NCBI RefSeq assembly: GCF_030580955.1
Contig: NZ_JAUQON010000002.1
Span: forward strand, 496,001-560,000
Reading direction: 5' to 3'
Length of the DNA stretch: 64,000 bases
From: Hymenobacter convexus
Lineage (GTDB): Bacteria; Bacteroidota; Bacteroidia; Cytophagales; Hymenobacteraceae
The notes beneath the pieces were generated by a model. It was given only the letters and a program-made list of their open reading frames with translations, was not told where the DNA came from and did not search any database. Of this stretch, positions 19,135 to 28,211 are shown piece by piece (position 1 is the first letter of the stretch; every line of letters starts with the position of its first letter). The position numbers and the translations under genes were made by a program.

Positions 19135-20151
19135 ATGAACAAGTTTCTAGCATTATCCCTTTTTGCTATCTCCGGTACATTATTGGGCGGGTGTTTTGGC
19201 AAAGGACCAACCGGTGACTTGGTTGGCTCGGAGGACCGGCCCTTCTTTATTCCGCAGGAAGTGCCTTATGGCATGGTGCCTTGCCCCGGCGGCACGTTCC
19301 ACATGGGCCAGACCGACCAGGACATTTCTGCCTCGATGGTGAACATGAACAAGCAGGTGACTATCGCCGGCTTCTACATGGACGAAACGGAGATTACCAA
19401 CAACGAATACCGTCAGTTTGTCGATGCCATCAAGCAGGACTCGCTCGATGTGTTGGGCGAAGAATATGTGATGACCGAGTTGTACCCCGATACCACGGTT
19501 TGGGTGCGCGATTTCACTTACCACATGGGCGACCCCCTGCTGGAGTACTACTACACCCACCCGGCCTTCGACGATTATCCGGTGGTGGGCGTTGACTGGT
19601 TTGCCGCAAAGTATTTCTGCAACTGGCGCACCAAGTTCCGTAACGCTGCCCGCGAAGAATCGGGCTACGCCAACGACCCCAACTTCCGCCTTCCTTCCGA
19701 GGCTGAATGGGAATACGCCGCCCGCGGTGGCCGCGACCTTGCTACTTACCCCTGGGGTGGCCCGTACCTGCGCAACACCAAGGGTTGCATGCTGGCCAAC
19801 TTTAAGCCCGGCCGTGGCGACTATGCTTCGGATGGTTTCGCTTACACCTCGGAAGTAGGTTCGTTCTTCCCCAACGACTTCGGCCTGTATGATATGGCCG
19901 GCAACGTATCGGAGTGGTGCGACGACGCTTACATGGAAGCCTCCGTGCCGGTGGTTTGGGACTTGAACCCCACCAACCCGGACGACAACGAGCCCCGCAA
20001 AGTAGTACGTGGCGGTTCGTGGAAAGACATTGCTTATTTCCTCGAAACCGGTACGCGCAATTTCGAATACCAGGACTCGGCCCGCTCTTACATCGGTTTC
20101 CGTTGCTCGATGATTCAAATTGGCATGGGCACCAACAGTTCCCTTAACTAA
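19135..20151 (+). CDS. gldK: Gliding motility / type IX secretion lipoprotein GldK
   Basis: A 338-residue outer-membrane lipoprotein. The lipobox TLLGGC puts the lipidated Cys at residue 20. The rest is a formylglycine-generating-enzyme (SUMF1) fold: PCPGGTFHMGQTD, FYMDETEITNNEYRQFV, RLPSEAEWEYAARGG, GLYDMAGNVSEWCDD, VVRGGSWKD and IGFRCSM. In type IX systems GldK/PorK forms a periplasmic ring with GldN/PorN beneath the outer membrane; catalytic activity is not expected. First gene of gldKLMN, with its own promoter. Confidence 0.95.
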   Translation: MNKFLALSLFAISGTLLGGCFGKGPTGDLVGSEDRPFFIPQEVPYGMVPCPGGTFHMGQTDQDISASMVNMNKQVTIAGFYMDETEITNNEYRQFVDAIKQDSLDVLGEEYVMTELYPDTTVWVRDFTYHMGDPLLEYYYTHPAFDDYPVVGVDWFAAKYFCNWRTKFRNAAREESGYANDPNFRLPSEAEWEYAARGGRDLATYPWGGPYLRNTKGCMLANFKPGRGDYASDGFAYTSEVGSFFPNDFGLYDMAGNVSEWCDDAYMEASVPVVWDLNPTNPDDNEPRKVVRGGSWKDIAYFLETGTRNFEYQDSARSYIGFRCSMIQIGMGTNSSLN

Positions 20152-20240
20152 TAATATACCACCTCAATCGGCGGGACGACATTAATTAACCACCCTCCCC
20201 TTCAACACCTTCTTCAACCCCTTTCAATCGTTAAATTCTC

Positions 20241-21053
20241 ATGGCAGCTAAAGGAAATTTTCTCTATGATTCGCTGATGCCCAAAATCTATGGCATCGGT
20301 GCAGCCGTTGTTATCGTCGGTGCATTGTTTAAAATCGAGCACTGGGCCGGTGCCGACCTTATGCTCATCGTAGGCTTGGGCACGGAAGCCGTTATCTTCT
20401 TCCTCAGCGCATTCCAGCCCCAGCACAAGGAGCACGACTGGTCGCTGGTTTATCCTGAACTGAGCGAAGGCTACGACCCTTCGACCGGCAACCCCAGCTT
20501 CTCGACTTCTGATAATTCGGCCAAAGGCCTGACCATGAAGCTGGACGACATGCTGAAAAATGCTAACGTAACCCCCGAAGCTCTCACCAACCTGGGCCAA
20601 GGCCTGAACCGTCTCAGCACCACCACTTCGCAGCTCTCGCAGTTGGGCGAAGCCACCAACGTGACCGACGAGTACACCAAAAAGGTGCGCACGGCCGCCG
20701 ATTCGCTCGAAAAAATCAACGTTGCTTACTCGAACACCGTGGATGCTATTTCGGCCATGTCGAACGCCACTTCGGATGCTAAAGAGTACCACATGCAAGT
20801 GCAGAACGTGACCAAGAACCTGGGCGCGTTGAATGCTGTGTATGAAATGGAACTGCAGGATGCCAACACGCACCTCAAGTCCATGAACCAGTTCTACGGT
20901 ACGCTCAGCAAGGCCATGGACAACATGACCCAGGCTGGCAAAGACACCGAAAGCTTCCAGAAGCAAGTGGCCGACCTCACGGGTAACCTGACTTCGCTGA
21001 ACCGTGTGTACGGCAACATGCTGAATGCTATGCGTGCCGGCGCTCAAGCCTAA
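20241..21053 (+). CDS. gldL: Type IX secretion motor protein GldL
   Basis: A 270-residue inner-membrane protein. Two helices near the N-terminus flank the KIEHWAGADLM motif (residues 31-41). The second helix carries Glu49 in GLGTEAVIFFL, the conserved acidic residue implicated in proton-driven rotation of the GldLM motor. After ALFKIEHW and SAFQP, the chain is a long cytoplasmic helical region with coiled-coil character (TNLGQGLNRLSTTTSQLSQL and similar). It powers type IX secretion and gliding using the proton gradient. It starts 89 bases after gldK and is followed by gldM after 46. Confidence 0.95.
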   Translation: MAAKGNFLYDSLMPKIYGIGAAVVIVGALFKIEHWAGADLMLIVGLGTEAVIFFLSAFQPQHKEHDWSLVYPELSEGYDPSTGNPSFSTSDNSAKGLTMKLDDMLKNANVTPEALTNLGQGLNRLSTTTSQLSQLGEATNVTDEYTKKVRTAADSLEKINVAYSNTVDAISAMSNATSDAKEYHMQVQNVTKNLGALNAVYEMELQDANTHLKSMNQFYGTLSKAMDNMTQAGKDTESFQKQVADLTGNLTSLNRVYGNMLNAMRAGAQA

Positions 21054-21099
21054 GCGCTTTTTATCACACCTTCCACCAAATTTTTAGCGGAACCAGATA

Positions 21100-22686
21100 A
21101 TGGCAGGCGGAAAAGAAACCCCGCGGCAGAAGATGATTGGCATGATGTACCTCGTGCTGACCGCTCTTCTGGCGCTTCAAGTGAACTCAGCGATTCTGCT
21201 GAAGTTCAAGTTCATCGACGACAGCCTTTTGGGTGTCAACGACAAAACCTCGGTCGGTGCCGACGGTACGGTAAAAGGTATCGAAGCAGCGGTTAAGAAA
21301 AATAACAACCAAGCTCGTGACTTGAATATTCTCAAGCAAAGCGAGGAAATCCGTGCAAAAACCAAGGAACTCGTTGCTTATCTGCGCGATGTTCGTCAGA
21401 AGCTGTTGACAGTGACTGAGAACAAAGGCCCGGAAATGACCAACTTGAGCGGTGAAGACAAAGTTGCCATCACCATGCTCGGCGGCCAGAAACACAACGG
21501 CATTGCTTACACCGGTCTCAAGCCGAAATTGAACGAGTACTCGGAGTTCATCAAGCAGTATGTTCCCAATGCTACGCCGTTGGCAATTGATGCAAAAGAT
21601 GACCCCCGCGTAACGGAGAAGGCTCAGAAGAACAAGAACTTCGCAGAACTCAACTTCGAAAACACGCCGGTAGTAGCTGCTTTGGCCACCATTTCTCAAA
21701 AGGAAACCGAAGTGCTGAAGTATGAATCGGATGCCCTTTCGGCACTGGCTCAGAAAGTAGGTGCGAAAACGGTCGTGTTTGACAAAATCGGTGCTTTCGC
21801 TAGTGCTGAGTCTAACACAGTAGCGGCTGGCACCAAGTACAAGGCTGAATTGTTTCTGACGGCTTCGGCTTCGACAATCCATCCTTCGATGACCCTAAAT
21901 GGTTCGTCGCTGGCAGTAGACCCCGCTAACGGTCACGGCAAAGTAGAGTTCACGGCCCGCCCCGGCGCGTTTGATGCCTCTGGTAACGCCAAGGCTTCGT
22001 GGACTGGTACCATCCGCTTCAACCAGAACGGTCGCGACACCACCTTCACCGTTAAAGTGCCTTACACGATTACCAAGCCGGTAATGCAAATTCAGTCGGC
22101 TTCGGTACAGGCCCTGTACTTCAAGTGCGGCAACAAGCTTAATGTATCGGTGCCGGCCCTCGGCGCGCAATACAAACCCAGCTTCTCGGCTTCGGGTGCA
22201 TCGGCAATCCCCGGCTCGAAAGTGGGTGACGTGACCCTGATTCCTAACTCGAAGGAAGTAACGTTGAACGTCAGCAGCGGCGGCAATGCTATCGGTTCAC
22301 AAACCTTCCAGGTTCGTCCGATTCCTAAGCCGACCATTGAAGCTTTTGCTGGCGGTCGCCAAGTGAACGAGAAGCAAGGCACCCCAGGCACCGCAGTACG
22401 TTCGCTGACCCTGAAGGCTATTCCGGACGCTGGCTTCCTGACTTTCTTGCCTGATGATGCTCGTTTCCGTGTGACCCGCTACGAGGTGACCCTCGTGCGT
22501 GGCCGCCGCCCCGCTTTGGCTCCCAAAACCATCAGCGGCCCTACGGCTGACCTGAGCGATGTGGTGAACGCCTACCGCGACGGCGACCGTCTGTACGTGG
22601 AAGTGAAAGAAGTGCAGCGCATGAACTTCCAGGGCAGCACTGAGCCGGTAAGCGTTTCCAAGCAGTTTAATATTCCCCTGCTGTAA
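21100..22686 (+). CDS. gldM: Type IX secretion motor shaft protein GldM
   Basis: A 528-residue protein with a short cytoplasmic N-terminus (MAGGKETPRQKM), a single membrane helix (MMYLVLTALLALQVNSAILL) and a long periplasmic part. That part starts helical (to about residue 215) and continues as several beta domains (FKCGNKLNVSVPALGAQY, IPKPTIEAFAGGRQV). This is the GldM/PorM plan: a dimer crossing the periplasm from the GldL motor to the GldK/N ring. Its length and position match the family. Confidence 0.95.
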   Translation: MAGGKETPRQKMIGMMYLVLTALLALQVNSAILLKFKFIDDSLLGVNDKTSVGADGTVKGIEAAVKKNNNQARDLNILKQSEEIRAKTKELVAYLRDVRQKLLTVTENKGPEMTNLSGEDKVAITMLGGQKHNGIAYTGLKPKLNEYSEFIKQYVPNATPLAIDAKDDPRVTEKAQKNKNFAELNFENTPVVAALATISQKETEVLKYESDALSALAQKVGAKTVVFDKIGAFASAESNTVAAGTKYKAELFLTASASTIHPSMTLNGSSLAVDPANGHGKVEFTARPGAFDASGNAKASWTGTIRFNQNGRDTTFTVKVPYTITKPVMQIQSASVQALYFKCGNKLNVSVPALGAQYKPSFSASGASAIPGSKVGDVTLIPNSKEVTLNVSSGGNAIGSQTFQVRPIPKPTIEAFAGGRQVNEKQGTPGTAVRSLTLKAIPDAGFLTFLPDDARFRVTRYEVTLVRGRRPALAPKTISGPTADLSDVVNAYRDGDRLYVEVKEVQRMNFQGSTEPVSVSKQFNIPLL

Positions 22687-22744
22687 TATCTGTGGCCTAG
22701 CCACGTTAGCGAACTATCCTACAATTAATTTGCTTTTGCCCGAT

Positions 22745-23734
22745 ATGAAATCCATTCACACCTTGGCCGCAGTAGCGGCGGGTTTGTCGCTGTCGCTGAC
22801 GGCTACGGCCCAGGAGCAAGCCACTACGGCGAGCAGCACCGGTTCGCACCGGCCCATTCCCCCGTCCGACCAAATGTTCCGCAAGAGCATCTGGCGGCAA
22901 GTGGACCTGCGCGAGAAGCAGAACAAGCCGATGTTTTCTGAAGGCAAGGAAATCAGCCGGGTTATCCTCGATGCTGTGAAGCGTGGTGAGCTAACCGCCT
23001 ATAAGAATGATTCGCTGACCTCTACTTTCACTTCGCAGGAAGTGCGAGCCAATTCTTCTTACGTTGACGAAGCAGTGAAGCTGAGCGACGAAGAGAAGGC
23101 AGCTGGCTTTAGCGAAAAGGACCTGAACGGCGGCGGTGACGACGGATGGGGGGCACCTGCTCCGAAAAAGGGCAGCAGCGGTGCCGCTGCTGCCACTACC
23201 AAACGTCAGCCCAAGCTGGGCGCCAACGGCAAGCCCCTGAAGGACAAAAAAGGCAAAATCATTTACGAAACCGTAGCGGTGGCGCCGCCGCCTCCCCCCG
23301 CTCCGGTGGGCAACGAGTACCGGCCGAAAGACCTATATGAGATGGAAGTGAAAGAGGATATGATTTTCGACAAGAAACGGTCGAGAATGTATCATGACAT
23401 CAAATCCATCACGTTACTCGTGCCTTCGACGCTGCCGACCAACATCTCGGGCATCGAGAAGCCGATTGGTACCTTCAAATACAGCGACTTGGTAAAGGTG
23501 TTCCGCGCTAACCCGCAGAACGCCATCTGGTTCAACGCCGAGAATGATGCGCAGCACAAGAACCTTGCTGACGCGTTTGAGCTGTGGTTGTTCAACTCTT
23601 ATATCACCAAAGTGTCGAACGCTGGCGACAGCCGTCTGGACGACATCTACGGTGGTGCTCAGCAAGGCATCTTGGCTGCTCAGCAGACGGCCGCTGACCT
23701 GGTAGAGTACGAGTATAACCTGTGGAGCTTCTAA
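22745..23734 (+). CDS. gldN: Type IX secretion ring protein GldN
   Basis: A 329-residue periplasmic protein. The signal peptide MKSIHTLAAVAAGLSLSLTA is followed by TAQ and the mature start. Family blocks include FRKSIWRQVDLREKQNKPMF, ISRVILDAVKRGELTAY, LYEMEVKEDMIFDKKRSRM and NPQNAIWFNAENDAQHKNL. A Lys/Gly/Pro-rich insert (GAAAATTKRQPKLGANGK to VAPPPPPAPVG) interrupts the middle. ATG 22745 is preferred over an upstream in-frame start at 22730. It partners GldK in the ring. A strong terminator ends the operon. Confidence 0.95.
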   Translation: MKSIHTLAAVAAGLSLSLTATAQEQATTASSTGSHRPIPPSDQMFRKSIWRQVDLREKQNKPMFSEGKEISRVILDAVKRGELTAYKNDSLTSTFTSQEVRANSSYVDEAVKLSDEEKAAGFSEKDLNGGGDDGWGAPAPKKGSSGAAAATTKRQPKLGANGKPLKDKKGKIIYETVAVAPPPPPAPVGNEYRPKDLYEMEVKEDMIFDKKRSRMYHDIKSITLLVPSTLPTNISGIEKPIGTFKYSDLVKVFRANPQNAIWFNAENDAQHKNLADAFELWLFNSYITKVSNAGDSRLDDIYGGAQQGILAAQQTAADLVEYEYNLWSF

Positions 23735-23749
23735 GCTTACTCGTTTAGC

Positions 23750-23793
23750 AAAACAAAAAACCCCTCGCAGTGCTGCGAGGGGTTTTTTGTTTT
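23750..23793. terminator. Bidirectional terminator between gldN and uvrC
   Basis: A perfect 21-base inverted repeat (23750-23770 and 23773-23793): A-rich, then CCCCTCGCAG, with its complement ending in a T run. The uvrC stop codon begins at the very next base (23794-23796). It can terminate both convergent transcripts. Confidence 0.95.
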
Positions 23794-25635
23794 TTACGAC
23801 TGTACGGGGAGTTGTTTGGGGGGCATGGGATGGGAGGGAGCCTCGTTTTCGGCGAAGTAATTCTGGAGGACTTTTGCTTTGGCTTTGCCAACCTCGGCGA
23901 TAAGCTCGGCTTCGGTGAGCTCCCTGATTTTTTTGACAGATTTGAATTTGTTGAGGAGCTTATCAGCAGTGACGGGGCCGAGACCTTTAACGTCGGTGAG
24001 TTCGGTCTTGAGGGTGGCAGCGTCGCGGCGGGAACGGTGAAAGGTGATGCCGAAGCGGTGGACTTCGTCGCGCATGCGTTGGAACAGGCGCAGGGATTCG
24101 CTCTTTTTGTCGATATAGAGCGGGAGAGGGTCGTTGGGCACGTAAATTTCTTCGAGGCGCTTGGCGATGCCGATGACGGGAATCTGGCCCCAGAGGTTGA
24201 GGTCTTTCAGCGCCTTAACAGCCATGCTAAGTTGGCCCTTGCCGCCATCGACAATGACGAGTTGGGGCAGACTAGCGCCTTCATCGACGAGGCGGCGGTA
24301 GCGGCGCGTGACGACTTCATACATGCTGTCGAAGTCATTGGGGCCGAGAACGGTTTTGATGTGGTAGTGCCGGTAATCCTTTTTGCTGGGCTTGGCGTTG
24401 CGGAAGCAGACCATGGCGGCCACGGGGTTGTCGCCCTGGAAGTTAGAGTTGTCGAAGCACTCAATGTGCTTGGGCAGTTCGGTGAGGCGCAGGTCCTTCT
24501 TAATAGTTTCCATGATGCGCACTTCATTCACATCCTTGCTGCGCTCGTTCATGCTTTCCTTCTCCTTGCGGGCATAGAGCACGTTTTTGAGGGCCAACTC
24601 GATGAGTTTGCGCTTATCGCCAATTTGGGGAACGGCGAGGGCGACGCCGGGCAGGGGAAGCTCGACGGCCACGTTGGTGAGAATTTCCTTTGATTCGCTT
24701 TCGAATTCCTGGCGCATCTGCATAATGATAGGCGCGAGGATTTCGGCGTCTTCCTCGTCCAGCTTTTTGGTGACTTCGAGCGACTGGGTGAGGATGATGC
24801 TGCCGTTCATCACTTTCAGATAGGTGATGAAGCCCGATTTTTCGTTGCTGGCGATGGCGAAAACGTCGATATTGGTGAGGGCAGCGTTGACGATGGTGGA
24901 CTTCACCTGGAAGGCCTCAATCTTATCGAGCTTGACCTTGAATTGGTGGGCCAACTCGTACTGCATGTCCTGGGCAGCGGCGGTCATGCGCTCGCGGAAA
25001 TACTGTTTAGGAATGCGTAGGTCGCCGTTGAGAATCTGGCGGATTTGCTGGATATAGCCGTTGTAAGTGGCCTCGTCTTCTTTGGCCACGCAGGGGGCGT
25101 TGCAGTTGCCGAGCTGCAGTTCCAGGCAGGGCCGGAATTTGCCGGCTTCCACATTTGCGGCGCTTAGGTTGTAGTTGCAGGTGCGGAGCGGGTAGAGGGC
25201 CCGGACGAGTTCCAGCAGCACGTTCAGAGCCGTGCCGTTGGCGTAGGGGCCGTAGTAGCGCGAGCCGTCGTTAATCTTGTTGCGGGTGGGGATGAGGCGC
25301 GGAAACCGCTCGTTGGTGAGGCAGAGGTAGGGGTAGGTTTTGCCGTCCTTTAGCAGAATGTTGTACTTGGGCTGGTGCTGCTTGATGAGGTTGTTTTCGA
25401 GCAGAAAGGCATCGGACTCAGAATCAACAATGGTAAATTCCAGCCGCTTGATGTTGCGGACGAGCTGCTGGGTTTTCTTGTTGTGGTCGTTCTTGGTGAA
25501 GTAGCTGCTCACGCGCTTGCGCAGGTCGATGGCCTTGCCCACGTAGATGATGCCCTCGTCGTCGAAATACTTGTACACGCCAGGCTTGTGGGGCAGGGCG
25601 TTGATTTGGGCTTGCAGCTCGGGTTTGGCGGCCAT
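23794..25635 (-). CDS. uvrC: UvrABC excision nuclease subunit C
   Basis: A 613-residue nucleotide-excision repair nuclease. The N-terminal GIY-YIG domain shows KPGVYKYFDDEGIIYVGKA and LRKRVSSYF. A UVR motif region follows. The RNase H-like nuclease domain has HIECFDNSNFQGDNPVAAM and LVIVDGGKGQLS. The C-terminal helix-hairpin-helix pair is at LTDVKGLGPVTADKLLNKF and AELIAEVGKAKAKVLQNYF. The frame is open to 25734, but ATG 25635 (MAAKPELQAQINALPHKPG) gives the family N-terminus. It cuts DNA on both sides of bulky lesions after UvrAB loading. Confidence 0.96.
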   Translation of the reverse strand: MAAKPELQAQINALPHKPGVYKYFDDEGIIYVGKAIDLRKRVSSYFTKNDHNKKTQQLVRNIKRLEFTIVDSESDAFLLENNLIKQHQPKYNILLKDGKTYPYLCLTNERFPRLIPTRNKINDGSRYYGPYANGTALNVLLELVRALYPLRTCNYNLSAANVEAGKFRPCLELQLGNCNAPCVAKEDEATYNGYIQQIRQILNGDLRIPKQYFRERMTAAAQDMQYELAHQFKVKLDKIEAFQVKSTIVNAALTNIDVFAIASNEKSGFITYLKVMNGSIILTQSLEVTKKLDEEDAEILAPIIMQMRQEFESESKEILTNVAVELPLPGVALAVPQIGDKRKLIELALKNVLYARKEKESMNERSKDVNEVRIMETIKKDLRLTELPKHIECFDNSNFQGDNPVAAMVCFRNAKPSKKDYRHYHIKTVLGPNDFDSMYEVVTRRYRRLVDEGASLPQLVIVDGGKGQLSMAVKALKDLNLWGQIPVIGIAKRLEEIYVPNDPLPLYIDKKSESLRLFQRMRDEVHRFGITFHRSRRDAATLKTELTDVKGLGPVTADKLLNKFKSVKKIRELTEAELIAEVGKAKAKVLQNYFAENEAPSHPMPPKQLPVQS

Positions 25636-25706
25636 GTTGCGGGGTGGGGTCAGGTAAGGCGAAGCCGGGACGGCTTGCCCGAAATTCGTATTAAGGATAA
25701 CGAAAA

Positions 25707-25732
25707 GTGGCCGACGAAAGGTCGTCGGCCAC
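25707..25732 (-). terminator. Terminator after PBP1A
   Basis: An 11-base stem GTGGCCGACGA / TCGTCGGCCAC with a 4-base loop. Read on the minus strand it is followed by TTTTCGTT. It lies 26 bases beyond the PBP1A stop and before the uvrC start. Confidence 0.8.
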
Positions 25733-25757
25733 AAAGGAAAATGCGCAATCGGGCAGA

Positions 25758-28097
25758 TTAAATGTCCTTGTCGTCCAAATCGGACGCGTCGGGCACCTGC
25801 ATCTTCTGGTCGTAGGGAATGGTATCGCGCTGGCCGCCGTAGTACTTCGAGCAGTCGAGCTCGATGCTGAGTGGGGCGGCCGGCTTGGGGAAGGGCGCGG
25901 TGTTGATGCCGATGCTTTTGTCTTTGTACACTTTCTGCATGAAGAGGCCGTAGAGCGGCAGCGCAGCACGCGCGCCCTGGCCGTAGGCGCCGGTGCGGAA
26001 GTGGATGCTACGGTCTTCGCCACCCACCCACATGCCGCATACCAAATCGGGCGTGATGCCCATGAACCAAGCGTCGGAATAGTTGGAGGTGGTGCCGGTT
26101 TTGGCGCCGATTTCATACGGGAACTTGAAGCCCGTGTGCAGGATGGTGCTGGTGCCGCCGGGCTCGGTGGTGCTGGCCTGCAGCATGTTGGTCATGATGT
26201 AGGCCACTTCCTCGCTGAGCACTTCCTTGGTCTGGGGCACGAACTCGCGTAGCACGTTACCGTTTTTATCCTCGATGCGCGTCACCATGATGGGCGAGGT
26301 CCAGACGCCCTTGTTCACGAAGGTGGAATAGACGCCACACAGCTCAAAAATGCTGCAGTCAGACGTGCCGAAGCCCATCGAGGGCACCGCATCAACGGGC
26401 GAGGTAATGCCCAGGCGCTTGGCGTAGGTGGCAATGGTTTCCGGGCCAAGCTTCATCACCAGCCAGGCCGTGATGGAGTTCATGGAGCGGGCCAGGGCCT
26501 GGCGCAGCGTGAACGTGCGCCCCGAAAAGCCGCCCTCAAAATTCTTGGGCGTGTAGGCCGCCCGGCCCGCTACGGCCGGGAAAGTGGTGGCCACATCGGG
26601 GCGCGGGAAGCAGGGCGAATAGCTCTGGTCGATGGCCGCCGTGTAGACAATCGGCTTGAACGTGGAGCCCGGCTGGCGCTTGCCCTGGCGCACGTGGTCG
26701 AACTTGAAAAACTTGTAGTTGGGGCCGCCCACCCAGGCTTTCACTTGGCCGTTCAGCGGGTTCATGGCCATGAAGCCGGCCTGCAGGTAGCGCTTGTAAT
26801 AGGCCAGCGAATCGAGCGGCGACATGAGCATCTCCTTCTCGCCCTGCCAGGTGAACACCGGCATCTTGTACTTCTTGCGCAGGTAGAAGTTCACAGAGTC
26901 GCGGTTGCCGTCGTACTGGTTCATCAGCGACTTGTAGCGCTGGGTGCGGCGCATGGCCACGTTGAGGAAATCGGGGATGACCTTGCCGGTTTCGTCGCGC
27001 CAGGGCAGCTGGCCTTTCCACTGCTGGGCGAACCACTTCTGCTGCAAGGCCAAATGCTCGGCCAGCGACTTCTCGGCGTATTCCTGCATCCGGGAGTCGA
27101 TGGTGGTGTAGATTTTCAGGCCGTCGGCGTACAGGTCGTGGTCGGTTTCCTTGGCCCAGGCCAGCAGGGATTTTACCACCTCGGCCCGGAAATAAGGAGC
27201 CAGGCCCTTGCTGGGGTTTTCGACGGAGTAGTGCAGCACAATGGCTTTGGCCGTGTCCTGGGCCAGCTCGGCGTCGGTGATGTAGTGCGACTTAGCCATC
27301 TGGCGCAACACCCAGTTGCGGCGTTTGCGCGAGCGGTCGGGGTGCACCACGGGGCTGAAGCGGCCGGGCGCGTTCACGATGCCCACCAGCGTGGCGGCCT
27401 CGGGCGTGCTCAGGTTTTTGGGCGACTTGTTGAAGAACGTCTTGGCCGCCGTGTTGATGCCGAAGGAATTCGAGCCGTACTCCACCGTATTGAGGTACAT
27501 GCGGATGATTTCGCGCTTGGTGTAGTTGCGCTCCAGCCGGATAGCCAGAATCCACTCCTTTGTCTTGGTGATGAGCAGGCCGATTTTGCCGTTGCCGTTG
27601 AGGGCGCCGTCGTTGAGGTCCTGCCGGGTTTTGAAGAGCACCTTGGCCACCTGCTGGGTGAGCGTGGAGCCGCCGCCATTGTGCGAGAAGGTGAGCACGC
27701 CCGTCACGGCGCGCAACACACTTTTGGCATCGATGCCGGAATGCTGCTCGAAGCGCACGTCCTCGGTGGCAATGAGGGCGTCAATCAAGTTCTGGGGCAA
27801 GTCCTTGAAATCAACGGGCGTACGGTTTTCGCGGAAATACTTGCCCAGCAGCACGCCATCGGCCGAATAAATCTCGGAAGCCAGCTCGGAGCGTGGGTTT
27901 TCCAGCGTTTTCAGGTTGGGCATGCGCCCGAACAGGTTCAGGAAGTTGCCGCTTACAGCCAGCACAAACAGGGCAAGGCCCACCACGCCTGCGCCAAAAA
28001 GCACCCACATGGTCCGAATAAAAGCCGTGAACCGGCCCCGGCGCACCGGTTTGAGGGGCTGGGGCTTCGAACGGCGGGCGGGAGGGGAAGTAGGCAT
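25758..28097 (-). CDS. Penicillin-binding protein 1A (bifunctional)
   Basis: A 779-residue class A penicillin-binding protein. After a basic tail, one membrane anchor (MWVLFGAGVVGLALFVLAVS) leads to the GT51 glycosyltransferase domain (ATEDVRFEQHSGID, GGGSTLTQQVAKVLF, RMYLNTVEYGSNSFGI). The transpeptidase domain has the SxxK serine in GSTFKP, SxN in RSMNSITAW, and KTGTTSNYSDAWF. It polymerises and cross-links peptidoglycan in the periplasm. ATG 28097 (MPTSPPARRSK) is preferred over the ORF start at 28124 because the -7 box lies at 28122-28129. Confidence 0.94.
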   Translation of the reverse strand: MPTSPPARRSKPQPLKPVRRGRFTAFIRTMWVLFGAGVVGLALFVLAVSGNFLNLFGRMPNLKTLENPRSELASEIYSADGVLLGKYFRENRTPVDFKDLPQNLIDALIATEDVRFEQHSGIDAKSVLRAVTGVLTFSHNGGGSTLTQQVAKVLFKTRQDLNDGALNGNGKIGLLITKTKEWILAIRLERNYTKREIIRMYLNTVEYGSNSFGINTAAKTFFNKSPKNLSTPEAATLVGIVNAPGRFSPVVHPDRSRKRRNWVLRQMAKSHYITDAELAQDTAKAIVLHYSVENPSKGLAPYFRAEVVKSLLAWAKETDHDLYADGLKIYTTIDSRMQEYAEKSLAEHLALQQKWFAQQWKGQLPWRDETGKVIPDFLNVAMRRTQRYKSLMNQYDGNRDSVNFYLRKKYKMPVFTWQGEKEMLMSPLDSLAYYKRYLQAGFMAMNPLNGQVKAWVGGPNYKFFKFDHVRQGKRQPGSTFKPIVYTAAIDQSYSPCFPRPDVATTFPAVAGRAAYTPKNFEGGFSGRTFTLRQALARSMNSITAWLVMKLGPETIATYAKRLGITSPVDAVPSMGFGTSDCSIFELCGVYSTFVNKGVWTSPIMVTRIEDKNGNVLREFVPQTKEVLSEEVAYIMTNMLQASTTEPGGTSTILHTGFKFPYEIGAKTGTTSNYSDAWFMGITPDLVCGMWVGGEDRSIHFRTGAYGQGARAALPLYGLFMQKVYKDKSIGINTAPFPKPAAPLSIELDCSKYYGGQRDTIPYDQKMQVPDASDLDDKDI

Positions 28098-28121
28098 AAG
28101 GACGAAACAGAAATAATCGAG

Positions 28122-28129
28122 CAAAAATA
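28122..28129 (-). promoter_or_regulatory. -7 box TATTTTTG overlapping a terminator T run
   Basis: Exact TAnnTTTG match on the minus strand, about 25 bases before the PBP1A ATG. It is formed from the T tract of the terminator of the preceding SprE/PorW-like gene. Confidence 0.5.
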
Positions 28130-28158
28130 AAGCCTCCGATGGTAGGCGGAGGCTTTAT
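28127..28158 (-). terminator. Terminator after SprE/PorW-like gene
   Basis: A 12-base stem ATAAAGCCTCCG (28127-28138) / CGGAGGCTTTAT (28147-28158) with an 8-base loop. On the minus strand it is followed by TTTTTGC. It ends the 28212-31325 transcript just before the PBP1A promoter. Confidence 0.85.
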
Positions 28159-28211
28159 ACGGTTCAGCGGCTTTGGTCACCCACGCCCCCACGGCATCGG
28201 TACACGCGCCT

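Noticed and set aside
26694..28130. Plus-strand open frame of 478 residues opposite pbp1A
   Set aside because: The minus strand encodes all GT51 and transpeptidase motifs; the plus frame has no recognisable domain.
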